Assembly (NCBI GenBank): GCA_017306155.1
Contig: JAFKJB010000023.1
Location: 1 to 48,107 of the forward strand
Source: Nitrosospira multiformis
GTDB lineage: Bacteria; Pseudomonadota; Gammaproteobacteria; Burkholderiales; Nitrosomonadaceae
DNA: 48,107 nt
Direction: 5' to 3'
The position numbers and the translations under genes were made by a program. Of this stretch, positions 9,877 through 21,484 are shown in pieces (position 1 is the first letter of the stretch; the number at the start of each line of letters is the position of its first letter). The notes beneath the pieces were generated by a model. That model saw only the letters and a list, made by a program, of their open reading frames with translations, had not been told where the DNA came from and did no database searches.

Positions 9877-10211
9877 TGCTGCAATTGAATCATGAGACGC
9901 CGTGCTTCCTTCGCCAACTGCACCGAACTGCGATCACTGGCACGGCAGCGCAGACGCATCACCAGATCAAGGCCCGCCATTTCCTCCTGACGTGCACGAA
10001 ACACTTCCCGCAACACCCGTTTCACCCGGTTGCGGTTTACGGCAAGCCGTTCAATTTTACCTGCCACTATCAATCCCAATCTGGAATGCAATAAACCGTT
10101 GGGTTTAGCGAAAACCTGAAGCAATTCCCCGCTCTTGGAACACCTGAACCGGATGACCGAGGAAAATTCTTCTGCCTTATGCAGGCGATGAGTTTTAGGA
10201 AAACGAATAAT
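9864..10211 (-). CDS. rnpA: Ribonuclease P protein component, probable non-canonical start
   Basis: Protein subunit of RNase P, which matures tRNA 5' ends. The conserved RNR core NRNRVKRVLREVFRA is clear. The first ATG/GTG/TTG start in frame is a TTG at 10124, which would give only 86 residues and remove FPKTHRLHKAEEFSSVIRF, the expected N-terminal region of RnpA. The frame is open upstream to the rpmH stop at 10233. Between them are only two ATT codons (10211, 10208) and a CTG (10184). An ATT start gives 114-115 residues, the normal family length, so I extend the gene to 10211. rpmH is in the same reading frame, 21 nt upstream. Confidence 0.85.
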   Translation of the reverse strand: MIRFPKTHRLHKAEEFSSVIRFRCSKSGELLQVFAKPNGLLHSRLGLIVAGKIERLAVNRNRVKRVLREVFRARQEEMAGLDLVMRLRCRASDRSSVQLAKEARRLMIQLQQCRE

Positions 10212-10232
10212 ACGGTCCCGGGTTGCGGTACG

Positions 10233-10370
10233 TTACTGCACTCCGAGACGAACTCGTCCTTTGGCGCGCCGAGCCCGGATTACCGCCGCTCCACTCGCGG
10301 TTTTCATGCGAACCCTGAAGCCGTGGGTCCGCTTTCTGCGCGTCACGGATGGTTGGTAAGTGCGTTTCAT
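10233..10370 (-). CDS. rpmH: 50S ribosomal protein L34
   Basis: A 45-residue ribosomal protein with the standard sequence [18 protein letters not shown] then RVRMKT and RRAKGRVRL. It starts at ATG 10370 preceded by a purine-rich AGGGGAAAT. It is the first gene of the minus-strand cluster rpmH-rnpA-yidD-yidC-mnmE and diverges from dnaA, the usual origin arrangement. The TAA stop at 10235-10233 is followed in the same frame by the rnpA reading frame. Confidence 0.97.
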   Translation of the reverse strand: MKRTYQPSVTRRKRTHGFRVRMKTASGAAVIRARRAKGRVRLGVQ

Positions 10371-10459
10371 TATTTCCCCTGCTCCTGATAATGATAAATA
10401 AAACTCGACATTACAACTCTTTACGACGGCTTGTGTCAACCGATATTTTTTGCTATTCC

Positions 10460-10468
10460 TGTGGATAA
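10460..10468. promoter_or_regulatory. DnaA box upstream of dnaA
   Basis: TGTGGATAA is the exact complement of the consensus DnaA box TTATCCACA. It lies in the 175-bp rpmH-dnaA intergenic region, 78 bp before the dnaA start. It could belong to oriC or to dnaA autoregulation. Confidence 0.75.
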
Positions 10469-10545
10469 GCTGTGAAGAACGGTCTAGAATATTCCGCTCA
10501 CCTCGCCTGCAACTTCCGTTTCTTCCCCAACGAGTCATTAATATC

Positions 10546-11976
10546 ATGCTTGCATCGGATACCTTTTGGCTTGCCTGCCTCGAACATTTTGAAAATGAGC
10601 TGAGCGCGCAACAATTCAACACCTGGATCAAACCGCTGCGCCTGCAACCGTCGCAAGACTCGCCTGAGCCTGCCCTCACATTGATCGCACCCAACCGTTT
10701 TGTCCTTCAATGGGTAAAGGACAATTTTTTGAGCGGCATCACGCAGATGGCGGAAAGCCACTTCGCGCGCCCGGTTCAGTTACGGCTGGAACTCGACGGA
10801 CAGGTTCCGGCCAGCGCATCTCCTTCGATTGACGGGAATAACGAAATAGGCTTGCGTCCGGCTGCCGCGGTGTTTGATGTGCCGGCAGAATCCGCACAAA
10901 AGGTGCCGAAGGATACGAAAGATACGAAGGATGCCAAGGAAAAGCAGGAAAAAAATCCAACCAGGCTGAATCCCTCTTTCACCTTCAACACTTTCGTCAC
11001 AGGAAAGGCAAACCAGCTGGCGCGTGCGGGAGCTATTCAGGTTGCGGAACGTCCCGGCGTTGCTTATAACCCCTTCTTCATCTATGGGGGGGTAGGACTG
11101 GGAAAAACCCATCTGATTCAAGCGATCGGCAATTTCGTTGTGGAACACAACCCAACTGCCAAGGTCCGCTATATTCACTCAGAGCAATATGTTTCCGACG
11201 TAGTAAGGGCTTACCAACATAAAGCATTTGATGAATTCAAGCGCTACTATCATTCACTGGACCTGTTGCTGATCGACGATATTCAGTTTTTTGGCGGGAA
11301 AAATCGCACCCAGGAAGAGTTTTTCTACGCATTCAACGCCCTGATCGAAGCGCACAAGCAAGTCATCATTACCTGCGACTCTTACCCGAAGGAAATCGCC
11401 GGCATGGAAGAGCGGCTGATTTCGCGTTTCGGATGGGGTCTGACGGTAGCGGTGGAACCTCCTGAACTGGAAATGCGCGTCGCGATTCTCCTGAAGAAAG
11501 CACTGATGGAAGACATCATCCTGGATGAAAGCGTCGCTTTTTTCATCGCAAAACACATTCGCTCCAATGTGCGTGAACTGGAGGGCGCATTGAAAAGAGT
11601 GGTTGCTTACTCACGCTTTACCGGCCATGCACTGACTCTGGATTTGGCACGGGAAGCATTGAAGGATCTGCTGGCGGTACAGAACCGTCAGATCTCTATT
11701 GAAAATATTCAAAAAACAGTGGCAGACTACTACAAGATCAAGGTTGCCGAAATGTACTCCAAAAAGCGCTCTCGCGTTGTTGCCCGCCCACGCCAAATGG
11801 CCATGGCCATTTCCAAGGAACTTACCCCTCTGAGCCTGCCCGATATCGGGGAAGCTTTCGGCGGTCGGGACCATACCACGGTACTGCATGGGTATCGAAA
11901 GATCGCCGAGTTGCGGGTTTCCGATCCTGCCGTCAATCGCGACTTCAATACCTTGTTGCACATTCTCCGCGGTTAA
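10546..11976 (+). CDS. dnaA: Chromosomal replication initiator protein DnaA
   Basis: AAA+ ATPase that binds DnaA boxes, opens oriC and recruits DnaB. From ATG 10546 the product is 476 residues. Domain I is at 1-85 ([21 protein letters not shown]), followed by a variable linker with a lysine/aspartate-rich [15 protein letters not shown] stretch (122-136). Domain III carries Walker A GGVGLGKT (181-188) and Walker B LLIDDIQF (241-248). Domain IV carries the box-recognition signature [13 protein letters not shown] (440-452). An upstream in-frame start at 10450 would add 32 non-conserved residues and read through the DnaA box, so it is rejected. Confidence 0.98.
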   Translation: MLASDTFWLACLEHFENELSAQQFNTWIKPLRLQPSQDSPEPALTLIAPNRFVLQWVKDNFLSGITQMAESHFARPVQLRLELDGQVPASASPSIDGNNEIGLRPAAAVFDVPAESAQKVPKDTKDTKDAKEKQEKNPTRLNPSFTFNTFVTGKANQLARAGAIQVAERPGVAYNPFFIYGGVGLGKTHLIQAIGNFVVEHNPTAKVRYIHSEQYVSDVVRAYQHKAFDEFKRYYHSLDLLLIDDIQFFGGKNRTQEEFFYAFNALIEAHKQVIITCDSYPKEIAGMEERLISRFGWGLTVAVEPPELEMRVAILLKKALMEDIILDESVAFFIAKHIRSNVRELEGALKRVVAYSRFTGHALTLDLAREALKDLLAVQNRQISIENIQKTVADYYKIKVAEMYSKKRSRVVARPRQMAMAISKELTPLSLPDIGEAFGGRDHTTVLHGYRKIAELRVSDPAVNRDFNTLLHILRG

Positions 11977-12195
11977 CTGCAAACTGAAAGCAAATCTGAG
12001 GTTAACAATCGGATGAATTGGGGATAACTCATCGCTTTTGTTCAGACTTTAATTCTGCTCACAAACTGTCCACAGCCCATACCTTATTGATACAGAAATA
12101 GAAAATGATCTAATATACTGATATCAGGCAAACTTTCCTAGTTTTACCGGATTTCGCCAGTTCTTATTAACTATTATTAGCTTTACAATTTAAAA
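11977..12195. promoter_or_regulatory. dnaA-dnaN intergenic region, candidate oriC component
   Basis: The 219-bp spacer contains a near-consensus DnaA box TGGGGATAA (12019-12027, one mismatch to TGTGGATAA) and a weaker CTGTCCACA (12066-12074, two mismatches to TTATCCACA). A strongly AT-rich tract follows (about 12140-12195) that could act as the unwinding element. With the perfect box upstream of dnaA, this suggests an origin split across both sides of dnaA, but the boxes are few. Confidence 0.5.
12087..12116 (+). promoter_or_regulatory. Candidate dnaN promoter
   Basis: TTGATA (12087-12092), an 18-bp spacer and TAATAT (12111-12116) form a plausible sigma-70-type promoter about 80 bp before dnaN. 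Prediction from sequence only. Confidence 0.35.
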
Positions 12196-13305
12196 ATGAA
12201 ACTGATAGAAACCGACAGGGATACATTGCTGAAACCTTTACAGACAGTGACCGGTATTGTTGAGCGACGTCATACCTTACCCATCCTTTCCAACGTACTC
12301 ATTGAACGCAAGCAGGAAAATATTTCGTTCATTGCTACCGACCTTGAAATCCAGATTACTACCTCCATTACTGATGGCGGCAAGGCAGATGAGGAATACT
12401 CCGTAACGGTTGCTGCAAAAAAACTTCAGGATATATTGCGTGCACTGCCCGAAAAGGTGCAGGTAACACTGGAAACCAACGATAGCCGGCTTCAAGCCAA
12501 AGCGGGAAAAAGCCGCTTCAATCTGCAGACACTTCCTGCTGAAGATTTTCCAAAATTTCCTGAAAGTAACGAGCCACAGGAAACAGTCAAGGTACAGCAG
12601 AAGGAATTGAAGCACCTCCTGTTGATGGTTCAATACGCCATGGCTCACCAGGATATTCGCTACTACCTGAACGGTTTGTTGTTATTGCTGGAAAACAATC
12701 AACTGAAGGTGGTTGCAACCGATGGCCATCGGCTAGCGTTCGCCCTGATGATGCTTGAGGCACCGTTGGAAAAAAAGGAGGTCATTCTTCCTCGCAAGGT
12801 GGTGCTTGAATTATCGCGGCTATTGAATGAAACCGAGGAACCGGTCACCATAGAAGTGCTCCAGAACCAGGTGCGTTTTACCTTCTCCAATGTCGTTCTG
12901 GTATCTAAAGTAGTCGATGGAAAATTTCCGGACTATAACCGCGTCATCCCCACCGGTTACCAGAAACAATTTGATATAAACCGGCTGTTGCTGCTACAGA
13001 CGCTGCAGCGCGCCGCGATCCTGTCCAATGAAAAATTTCGCGGGGTTCGTCTTATCCTCACTACCGGAAATCTTCGAATCGTTTGCAACAACAGTGAACA
13101 GGAAGAAGCACAGGAAGAGTTGGAACTTCAATACGACGGAGAAGGACTTGACATTGGTTTCAACATCACTTATCTGCTCGATGTGCTGAATAATACGGTC
13201 AGTGAAACAGTAACATGGGCATTTGGCGACGCCAACAGCAGCGCGTTGATCACCATTCCAGGTAATGACAGCTTCAAATATGTGGTCATGCCCATGCGCA
13301 TATAA
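12196..13305 (+). CDS. dnaN: DNA polymerase III beta subunit (sliding clamp)
   Basis: Forms the ring-shaped dimer that tethers polymerase III to DNA. The 369-residue length and three clamp repeats are normal. Recognisable pieces are RHTLPILSNVL near the start, YYLNGLLL and TDGHRLA in the middle, and the C-terminal VVMPMRI, whose MPMR belongs to the peptide-binding pocket. It follows dnaA on the same strand and is followed by gyrB after a 334-nt gap. Confidence 0.97.
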   Translation: MKLIETDRDTLLKPLQTVTGIVERRHTLPILSNVLIERKQENISFIATDLEIQITTSITDGGKADEEYSVTVAAKKLQDILRALPEKVQVTLETNDSRLQAKAGKSRFNLQTLPAEDFPKFPESNEPQETVKVQQKELKHLLLMVQYAMAHQDIRYYLNGLLLLLENNQLKVVATDGHRLAFALMMLEAPLEKKEVILPRKVVLELSRLLNETEEPVTIEVLQNQVRFTFSNVVLVSKVVDGKFPDYNRVIPTGYQKQFDINRLLLLQTLQRAAILSNEKFRGVRLILTTGNLRIVCNNSEQEEAQEELELQYDGEGLDIGFNITYLLDVLNNTVSETVTWAFGDANSSALITIPGNDSFKYVVMPMRI

Positions 13306-13374
13306 TGTAAATATCAGGTCATTTCACACGCTTCTGTAGCTGGGAAGCTGCGGAAGCTTTCGTCGGTGCGGTTA

Positions 13375-13383
13375 TGGTATAAT
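13375..13383 (+). promoter_or_regulatory. Candidate extended -10 promoter for gyrB
   Basis: TGGTATAAT is a perfect -10 hexamer (13378-13383) with the TGn extension. No good -35 is seen, as is usual for extended -10 promoters. Transcription from here would give a leader of about 250 nt before the gyrB ATG. That leader contains a GGGGAG/CTCCCC stem-loop at 13489-13510. Confidence 0.45.
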
Positions 13384-13615
13384 TCCTCAATTACTGCGTG
13401 GTATTTTCCGGCAGTACAGACTCAGGTGCGACCTTCGTTGAGTTTCCTTGAGCCTTTTCCGAGTGGCCTCCTGAGCCTTGATCCCCCAGGGGAGTGAAAA
13501 CCGGCTCCCCGTAGCGTTTGCTCCAGATATTTCCCGATGGCAGTCAGCAGGATTTGCAATAATTTTATTGCGAATCCATCAGTGTGGAAGCGATCGGATA
13601 TTTCGCCTCAAATAA

Positions 13616-16081
<2,466 letters not shown>

Positions 16082-16223
16082 CTCATACGTCAATCGCTCG
16101 AAGCCAATACGTGAAGACGCCGCAGGCTACCTCGCGTCATAAATGACGTCTTGACGCAATCTGACATCTCGAGATGGTAAACTCGCAGTTTTTCAATAAA
16201 AATTATTCACAGGTTTTGACAAC

Positions 16224-17474
16224 ATGCTGTCCTCACACAACACTCTCGAAAGAGTAGACCCTGATCTCTGGCAAGCCATCGAAGGCGAAATGCAGCGGCA
16301 GGAAGAATATATCGAGCTGATCGCGTCGGAAAATTATGCGAGTCCTGCAGTGATGCAGGCGCAGGGCTCGGTGCTGACCAACAAGTACGCAGAGGGTTAT
16401 CCCGGCAAGCGCTACTACGGCGGCTGCGAATATGTGGATGTCGTGGAACAGCTGGCAATCGATCGGGTAAGAGCGCTGTTCGACGCGGAATATGTCAATG
16501 TCCAGCCGCATTCCGGCTCACAGGCCAACGCCGCGGTTTATCTCACCGCCTTGAAGCCGGGGGATACCCTCCTTGGCATGTCGCTCGCGCATGGCGGGCA
16601 TCTGACACATGGCGCTTCCGTCAATCTCAGCGGCAAAATTTTCAATGCCATTTCCTATGGCCTCCGCGCTGATACTGAAGAGCTGGACTATGACGAAGTT
16701 GCGCGCCTCGCGCACGAACATAAACCCAAGCTGATCGTGGCGGGCGCCTCGGCTTACGCGCTGGTGATAGACTGGAAGCGTTTTCGCAAGATTGCCGACG
16801 ATATAGGAGCCTACCTGTTTGTGGATATGGCGCATTATGCAGGGCTGGTTGCTGCAGGATACTATCCCAACCCTGTCGGCATCGCCGATTTCGTCACGAG
16901 CACGACCCACAAGACGCTGCGCGGGCCGCGGGGCGGCATCATCATGGCTAGGGCGGAACATGAGAAAGCGCTCAATTCCGCTATTTTCCCGCAAACCCAG
17001 GGAGGTCCGTTGATGCATGTCATTGCAGCCAAGGCAGTAGCCTTCAAGGAAGCCGCCAGCGAGGAGTTCAAGGACTACCAGAAACAGGTAATCGACAATG
17101 CGCGCGTAATGGCGAAAGTGTTGCAGGAGCGCGGACTGCGCATCGTCTCGGGGCGCACTGACTGCCACATGTTCCTGGTGGACTTGCGCGCCAAGCAGAT
17201 TACCGGCAAGCAGGCCGCCGAATCGCTGGAGCTGGCACATATCACCGTCAACAAGAATGCGATTCCCAACGATCCGCAGAAACCATTCGTCACCAGCGGG
17301 ATTCGCATCGGCTCTCCTGCCATCACCACCCGCGGCTTTACCGAAATTGAATCCGAACAACTGGCGCATCTGATAGCCGATGTACTGGAAGCGCCGACGG
17401 ATTCCTCAGTCCTGACAGAGGTTGCACGCCAGGCAAAGGCGCTATGTGCAAAATTTCCCGTCTACCAAGGCTGA
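16224..17474 (+). CDS. glyA: Serine hydroxymethyltransferase
   Basis: PLP enzyme that interconverts serine and glycine while charging tetrahydrofolate with a one-carbon unit. The 416-residue protein has [14 protein letters not shown] near the N-terminus, [12 protein letters not shown], and the PLP-lysine motif [14 protein letters not shown]. The C-terminus has [16 protein letters not shown]. It stands between gyrB and nrdR on the plus strand with a 142-bp upstream gap. A GC-rich hairpin (AGCGGCG/CGCCGCT, 17486-17507) follows the stop but has no T-run, so it is not a clear terminator. Confidence 0.97.
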   Translation: MLSSHNTLERVDPDLWQAIEGEMQRQEEYIELIASENYASPAVMQAQGSVLTNKYAEGYPGKRYYGGCEYVDVVEQLAIDRVRALFDAEYVNVQPHSGSQANAAVYLTALKPGDTLLGMSLAHGGHLTHGASVNLSGKIFNAISYGLRADTEELDYDEVARLAHEHKPKLIVAGASAYALVIDWKRFRKIADDIGAYLFVDMAHYAGLVAAGYYPNPVGIADFVTSTTHKTLRGPRGGIIMARAEHEKALNSAIFPQTQGGPLMHVIAAKAVAFKEAASEEFKDYQKQVIDNARVMAKVLQERGLRIVSGRTDCHMFLVDLRAKQITGKQAAESLELAHITVNKNAIPNDPQKPFVTSGIRIGSPAITTRGFTEIESEQLAHLIADVLEAPTDSSVLTEVARQAKALCAKFPVYQG

Positions 17475-17605
17475 TCGCGCAATGGAGCGGCGCATCCTGA
17501 CGCCGCTTGCATGTCTCGCCATGTGGTCGACCAGGTCGACCTTCATCTGGATCAGTCTGCTTTGGCTTCAGGACTGAAGTCAGCCGACCGGGTCCAGATC
17601 GAGGC

Positions 17606-18085
17606 ATGAAATGTCCTTTCTGCAACGCGCCTGACACGAGCGTGATCGACTCCAGGGTGAGCGAGGAAGGCGACAGGATCCGCCGCCGCCGGCGCTGCCC
17701 CAACTGTGACAAACGCTTCACCACCTATGAAACAGTGGAATTGCGCTTGCCGCAGGTCGTGAAACAGGATGGTAACCGCGCTGAATTCGACCGCGAAAAA
17801 TTGCGTACCGGCTTTATGCGGGCATTGCACAAGCGCCCGGTTTCGGCAGAGGATGTGGAGGCGGCAATGAGTTGCGTCATTCAGAAGCTGCTAAGCCTGG
17901 GTGAACGGGAGGTCGCCTCGCACAAGATCGGCGAGATGGTGATGGAAGAGCTCTATAAACTGGACAAGGTCGCGTACATTCGCTTTGCTTCTGTCTATCG
18001 AAGTTTTCAGGGTGCTGCCGATTTCGATGATGCAATCCGGGAACTGCAAGGACCTGGTAGCAGGAAAGAACCCGACAAAGCCTGA
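17606..18085 (+). CDS. nrdR: Transcriptional repressor NrdR
   Basis: Zinc-ribbon and ATP-cone repressor that senses (d)ATP and shuts off ribonucleotide reductase genes. The 159-residue product begins [17 protein letters not shown] and has the paired cysteines CPFC and CPNC of the zinc ribbon, the [17 protein letters not shown] segment, then an ATP-cone (about residues 49-139). ATG 17606 is chosen because the zinc ribbon starts immediately; an upstream in-frame start would add 33 unrelated residues. In many proteobacteria it lies between glyA and ribD, as here. Confidence 0.96.
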   Translation: MKCPFCNAPDTSVIDSRVSEEGDRIRRRRRCPNCDKRFTTYETVELRLPQVVKQDGNRAEFDREKLRTGFMRALHKRPVSAEDVEAAMSCVIQKLLSLGEREVASHKIGEMVMEELYKLDKVAYIRFASVYRSFQGAADFDDAIRELQGPGSRKEPDKA

Positions 18086-18196
18086 TTCACAGTTCTACCC
18101 GGTATTCCGTCTCCCGGCAAATCCTGGCAGGCGGCGCGGCTGCACTTGAGTTGCAATTTGAATTTGCAGCTTCGTCTTTGAACAATGGAGTTTCCA

Positions 18197-19297
18197 ATGT
18201 TCTCGCCAACCGATTACCGCTTCATGGCCCAGGCTCTGCGGCTTGCGGAAAAAGGCCTTTATAGTACAAGCCCGAATCCCCGGGTGGGCTGCGTGCTGGT
18301 GCGCGATGGACAGGTGGTGGGTAGCGGCTGGCACGAGCGCACAGGTGAGGCGCATGCGGAAATAAATGCACTGGCTGCGGCCGGGCTGGCGGCACGCGGT
18401 GCGACCGCCTATCTCACGCTGGAGCCATGCAGTCATCATGGCCGTACTCCACCCTGTGCCGATGCCTTGATCCAGGCGGGTGTAACCAAAGTCATTGCAG
18501 CGATGCAGGACCCGAATCCGCTCGTGTGCGGCCGCGGCTGCGCCCTTCTGGAAGAGGCGGGGATAGAAGTGCAAACCGGCTTGTTGGAAGCGGAAGCGGA
18601 AGCGTTGAATATCGGATTTGTCTCGCGCATGACCCGCGGTCGTCCCTGGGTCAGGGCCAAGATTGCGGCAAGTCTTGATGGCAAGACGGCGCTCAATAAC
18701 GGGTCCAGCCAATGGATCACGAGTGAAGCCGCACGCCGTGACGGGCACCGCTGGCGCGCCCGGTCCTGCGCGGTAATGACCGGCATTGGCACAGTGTTGG
18801 CCGATGACCCGCAACTCACGGTGCGCCATGTCCATACCTCCAGGCAACCCCTGCCGGTAGTGGTGGACCGGGGATTGAATATACCGCTGGATGCCGGATT
18901 GCTGCGTGGCACAGGTGAGCTGGTTTTTACCGCTGCCGCCAGTGAAGGCAAAATTGTCGCGTTACGCGATATGGGCGTACACGTCATCCTGCTGCCGGAT
19001 GCTGCTGGCAACGTTGATCTGGCTGCAATGATGCAACGACTTGGGGATTTCCAAATAAACGAAGTGCTGGTGGAGGCAGGACGCGGCTTGAACGGTGGAC
19101 TTCTCCAGGCGGATCTGGTGGATGAGCTGGTCGTCTATCTTGCCCCCTGTCTGATTGGAAATGCAGCACGGGACATGCTCAAATTGCCAGAACTCTTGAA
19201 TCTGGAAGACAAGCGCACCCTCAAGATTCACGATGTACGCGCCGTGGGACAGGATATCCGCATTATCGCCCGTCTCGCTGACAGGAGAACTCTATAA
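18197..19297 (+). CDS. ribD: Bifunctional riboflavin biosynthesis protein RibD (deaminase/reductase)
   Basis: Performs two successive riboflavin steps, pyrimidine deamination then side-chain reduction. The N-terminal deaminase has the zinc ligands HAEINAL and PCSHHGRTPPC. The C-terminal reductase has VRAKIAASLDGKTALNNG and the EAGRGLNGGLL loop. Start: ATG 18197 has TGGAG 6 nt upstream; ATG 18185 in the same frame would add four residues (MEFP) but lacks a site. About 366 residues, normal length. It is separated from ribE-ribBX-ribH by the convergent regBA genes, so the rib genes may be in two transcripts. Confidence 0.96.
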   Translation: MFSPTDYRFMAQALRLAEKGLYSTSPNPRVGCVLVRDGQVVGSGWHERTGEAHAEINALAAAGLAARGATAYLTLEPCSHHGRTPPCADALIQAGVTKVIAAMQDPNPLVCGRGCALLEEAGIEVQTGLLEAEAEALNIGFVSRMTRGRPWVRAKIAASLDGKTALNNGSSQWITSEAARRDGHRWRARSCAVMTGIGTVLADDPQLTVRHVHTSRQPLPVVVDRGLNIPLDAGLLRGTGELVFTAAASEGKIVALRDMGVHVILLPDAAGNVDLAAMMQRLGDFQINEVLVEAGRGLNGGLLQADLVDELVVYLAPCLIGNAARDMLKLPELLNLEDKRTLKIHDVRAVGQDIRIIARLADRRTL

Positions 19298-19378
19298 CCT
19301 GGTTGATTCTTTATCCTTCAGGCCTTCATATTAAGTAAGCACACACTTACCTAGTATATGGCAAGAACGAAAGAGCCT

Positions 19379-19942
19379 TTATGTTTTCGCCGGATACTTG
19401 GTGAGCTTGCGCTGCAATGTCCGCCGGTGCATATTGAGGACGCGCGCCGTTACGGAAACGTTTCCCTTGTTCTCGTTGAGTACGCGTTGAATGTACTCCC
19501 ATTCGAGTCGCCCGACGGACAGGGGGTGGGCGCTGATCTGCACGTCTGCATCCCCGGTCGTGCGCTCGAATGCCGCCATGATCTCATGAACGTCGACCGG
19601 CTTCGCGAGGTAGTGGGTGGCGCCGAGTTTGATGGCCTCGACTGCGGTGGCGATGCTGGCATAGCCCGTGAGCATGACGATACGTGTGCCGGGATCGATT
19701 GCTTTCAGTTTTTCGACCAGGGATAATCCCGAAGGGCCGGGTAACCTGAGATCGATAACGGCATACTCCGGTGTGCAGGCCTCCGCCAGTTCCAGCGCCT
19801 GGTCCACGCTATGCGCGCAGGTCACGTTGAATCCGCGTTTGGCCATTGCATTGGCAAGAACCGTACAAAAGGTCTGGTCATCGTCCACAATCAGCAAGGT
19901 GGGACGGTCATCCATTTCGGTCATGGGTAGCGTTGTTGTCAT
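19379..19942 (-). CDS. regA: Redox response regulator, RegA/PrrA/ActR family
   Basis: Response regulator of the global redox two-component system known from RegBA/PrrBA. The 187 residues comprise a receiver domain (about 14-127) with the acidic pocket VDDD, phospho-acceptor Asp64 in VIDLRLPGPSG and the conserved Lys in LAKPVD. A Fis-type helix-turn-helix at the C-terminus contains NKGNVSVTARVLNMHRRTLQRKL, the highly conserved RegA DNA-recognition part. It overlaps the end of the sensor kinase gene by 4 nt, so kinase and regulator are translated together. The target genes are probably respiratory, carbon or nitrogen functions, but none is shown here. Confidence 0.9.
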   Translation of the reverse strand: MTTTLPMTEMDDRPTLLIVDDDQTFCTVLANAMAKRGFNVTCAHSVDQALELAEACTPEYAVIDLRLPGPSGLSLVEKLKAIDPGTRIVMLTGYASIATAVEAIKLGATHYLAKPVDVHEIMAAFERTTGDADVQISAHPLSVGRLEWEYIQRVLNENKGNVSVTARVLNMHRRTLQRKLTKYPAKT

Positions 19943-21225
19943 CTCGATGGCTGTATCAGAGGGAGTATGACCTGGGTGCAGGCTCCGCCTTCACGATTGG
20001 TCAGGCGCACCTTGCCGCCAAACCGCTCGATGTTGGCATTGGCCAGAAACAGGCCGATGCCGAAACCTTGTCCTTTTGTTTTGGTAGTGAAAAAGGGCTG
20101 GCCGGCACGCTGCGCTGCCTCTCCGCTCAGTCCTTCTCCATAGTCGAGTATCTGCAGATGCAGTTCCTGATGACTCCAGGTAACTTCTATCTCGATGTGT
20201 TTCAAGGATGCGTCCGCCGCATTATTCAGCAGATTCAAAATGGACTGGCTCAGTAATTGCGTGTTCAGAATCTGGGGAGCCGGCTGCACGCCGCTGCCGC
20301 GATAGGTGAATTGGGCGGAGGGTCGCATCAATTGCCATTTATCCAGGACCTGGCGCAAAAAAAGATCGACTGTCTGGCCACTGACATCTTCGGCGCGTGC
20401 CTGTCCCGCATCCGCCAGCAATTGCGTGAGGGTGCGCTTGCAGTGCGCGATCTGGTCCCGCAATATGCTGATATTGCCCTGAAATTCGGCGTTGTCGATA
20501 TATTCATCCTGCAATTCTCCCGTGACTATCGCCATGGTTGCCAGCGGCGTGCCCAGTTCATGCGCCGCGCCGGCGGCCAGCGTTCCGAGCGCAATGATCT
20601 GTTCATTACGCAATGCCTGCTCACGCGCCAATGCCAGGTCCTTGTCGCGCTCGCGGATCGATATGCCCATCTTGACAACAAACCATGCGATCAATACCGT
20701 GCTCAGTACGAAAGCCAGCCACATTCCGGACACGTGCATGATAAATTCGCTGCCGTGTTCTTCATGGTTATGTGGCAGGGGCACATAATAAAACAGCAGC
20801 AGCGTATAGCAACTTATGGTGATGGCTGCCATCACCCAGGTATAAGCCCAGGGCAACGCGGCCGCGGCAATGGTCAGAGGCAGAAGGTATAACGAGATAA
20901 ACGGATTGGTCGAGCCGCCGCTGAGATAGAGCAGCGTGCTTAAAGCAAGTACGTCCACCAGGAGTTGTGCAAAGAATTCCATGCTGGAAACCGGCCATTT
21001 GCGATGGAGACGTATCCAGGTCGCCAGGTTCACGACCCCCAGCAAAACAGCAACCGCAACCATTTCCGCCCACGGCAATTCCAGCTCGAGTCCCCAGTAA
21101 GCCAGTGCAAAAGTCAGGCACTGCGCCGCGATGACAATATTCCTGAGCAGGAATAGACGTTGCAGATTTTTGCGGAGGGGGGGCTGACCGGGGTTGGCAA
21201 GCATTTTTGTCGCTGATTTTCTCAT
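19939..21225 (-). CDS. regB: Redox sensor histidine kinase, RegB/PrrB family
   Basis: Membrane sensor kinase for the adjacent RegA-type regulator. Of 428 residues, about the first 185 hold six predicted membrane segments. GGSTNPF at 103-109 is the heptapeptide implicated in quinone sensing in RegB. The H-box AGAAHELGTPLAT has phospho-acceptor His222. Cys262 in HCKRTLTQLL aligns by context with the redox-active cysteine (Cys265) of Rhodobacter RegB. The ATP-binding domain has NLLNNAADAS and GQGFGIGLFLANANIERFGG. Start MRKSATKML at 21225. Both redox inputs appear intact; the alignment is from memory. Confidence 0.9.
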   Translation of the reverse strand: MRKSATKMLANPGQPPLRKNLQRLFLLRNIVIAAQCLTFALAYWGLELELPWAEMVAVAVLLGVVNLATWIRLHRKWPVSSMEFFAQLLVDVLALSTLLYLSGGSTNPFISLYLLPLTIAAAALPWAYTWVMAAITISCYTLLLFYYVPLPHNHEEHGSEFIMHVSGMWLAFVLSTVLIAWFVVKMGISIRERDKDLALAREQALRNEQIIALGTLAAGAAHELGTPLATMAIVTGELQDEYIDNAEFQGNISILRDQIAHCKRTLTQLLADAGQARAEDVSGQTVDLFLRQVLDKWQLMRPSAQFTYRGSGVQPAPQILNTQLLSQSILNLLNNAADASLKHIEIEVTWSHQELHLQILDYGEGLSGEAAQRAGQPFFTTKTKGQGFGIGLFLANANIERFGGKVRLTNREGGACTQVILPLIQPSR

Positions 21226-21299
21226 GCCGGATGAGGCGTCTTATTTGATCCGGACAGAAAAAATACTATGAATCCCGTCATTTCGGGCCTGACCTGGAA

Positions 21300-21331
21300 T
21301 CCAGCCCAAACCAATTCCAGCCCAAACCAAT
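21300..21331 (+). repeat. 16-bp perfect tandem duplication
   Basis: TCCAGCCCAAACCAAT occurs twice back to back (21300-21315 and 21316-21331) in the regB-ribE intergenic region. It is embedded in a degenerate element bounded by CGTCAT (about 21277) and ATGACG (about 21375). These outer ends resemble the common GTCATTCC...GGAATGAC intergenic palindromes. Confidence 0.6.
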
Positions 21332-21484
21332 AATGGCGCTCTTTGAACGTCACTGGGTACCGGCTTCCGCTGGTATGACGTTCGTACTGTTTGTTCGCCG
21401 AATGAATAGTAACTTCCATGGACTTCTCTAGAGGCTTCTCCAAGGCTTCGCTATATTATCCCCGAACATTAGCGTATATTGCCA

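Noticed and set aside
16518-17369. Minus-strand open frame of about 283 codons opposite glyA
   Set aside because: Antisense shadow of serine hydroxymethyltransferase.
17486-17507. GC-rich hairpin after glyA as an intrinsic terminator
   Set aside because: The stem is good (7 bp) but no T-run follows, so it is not listed as a terminator.
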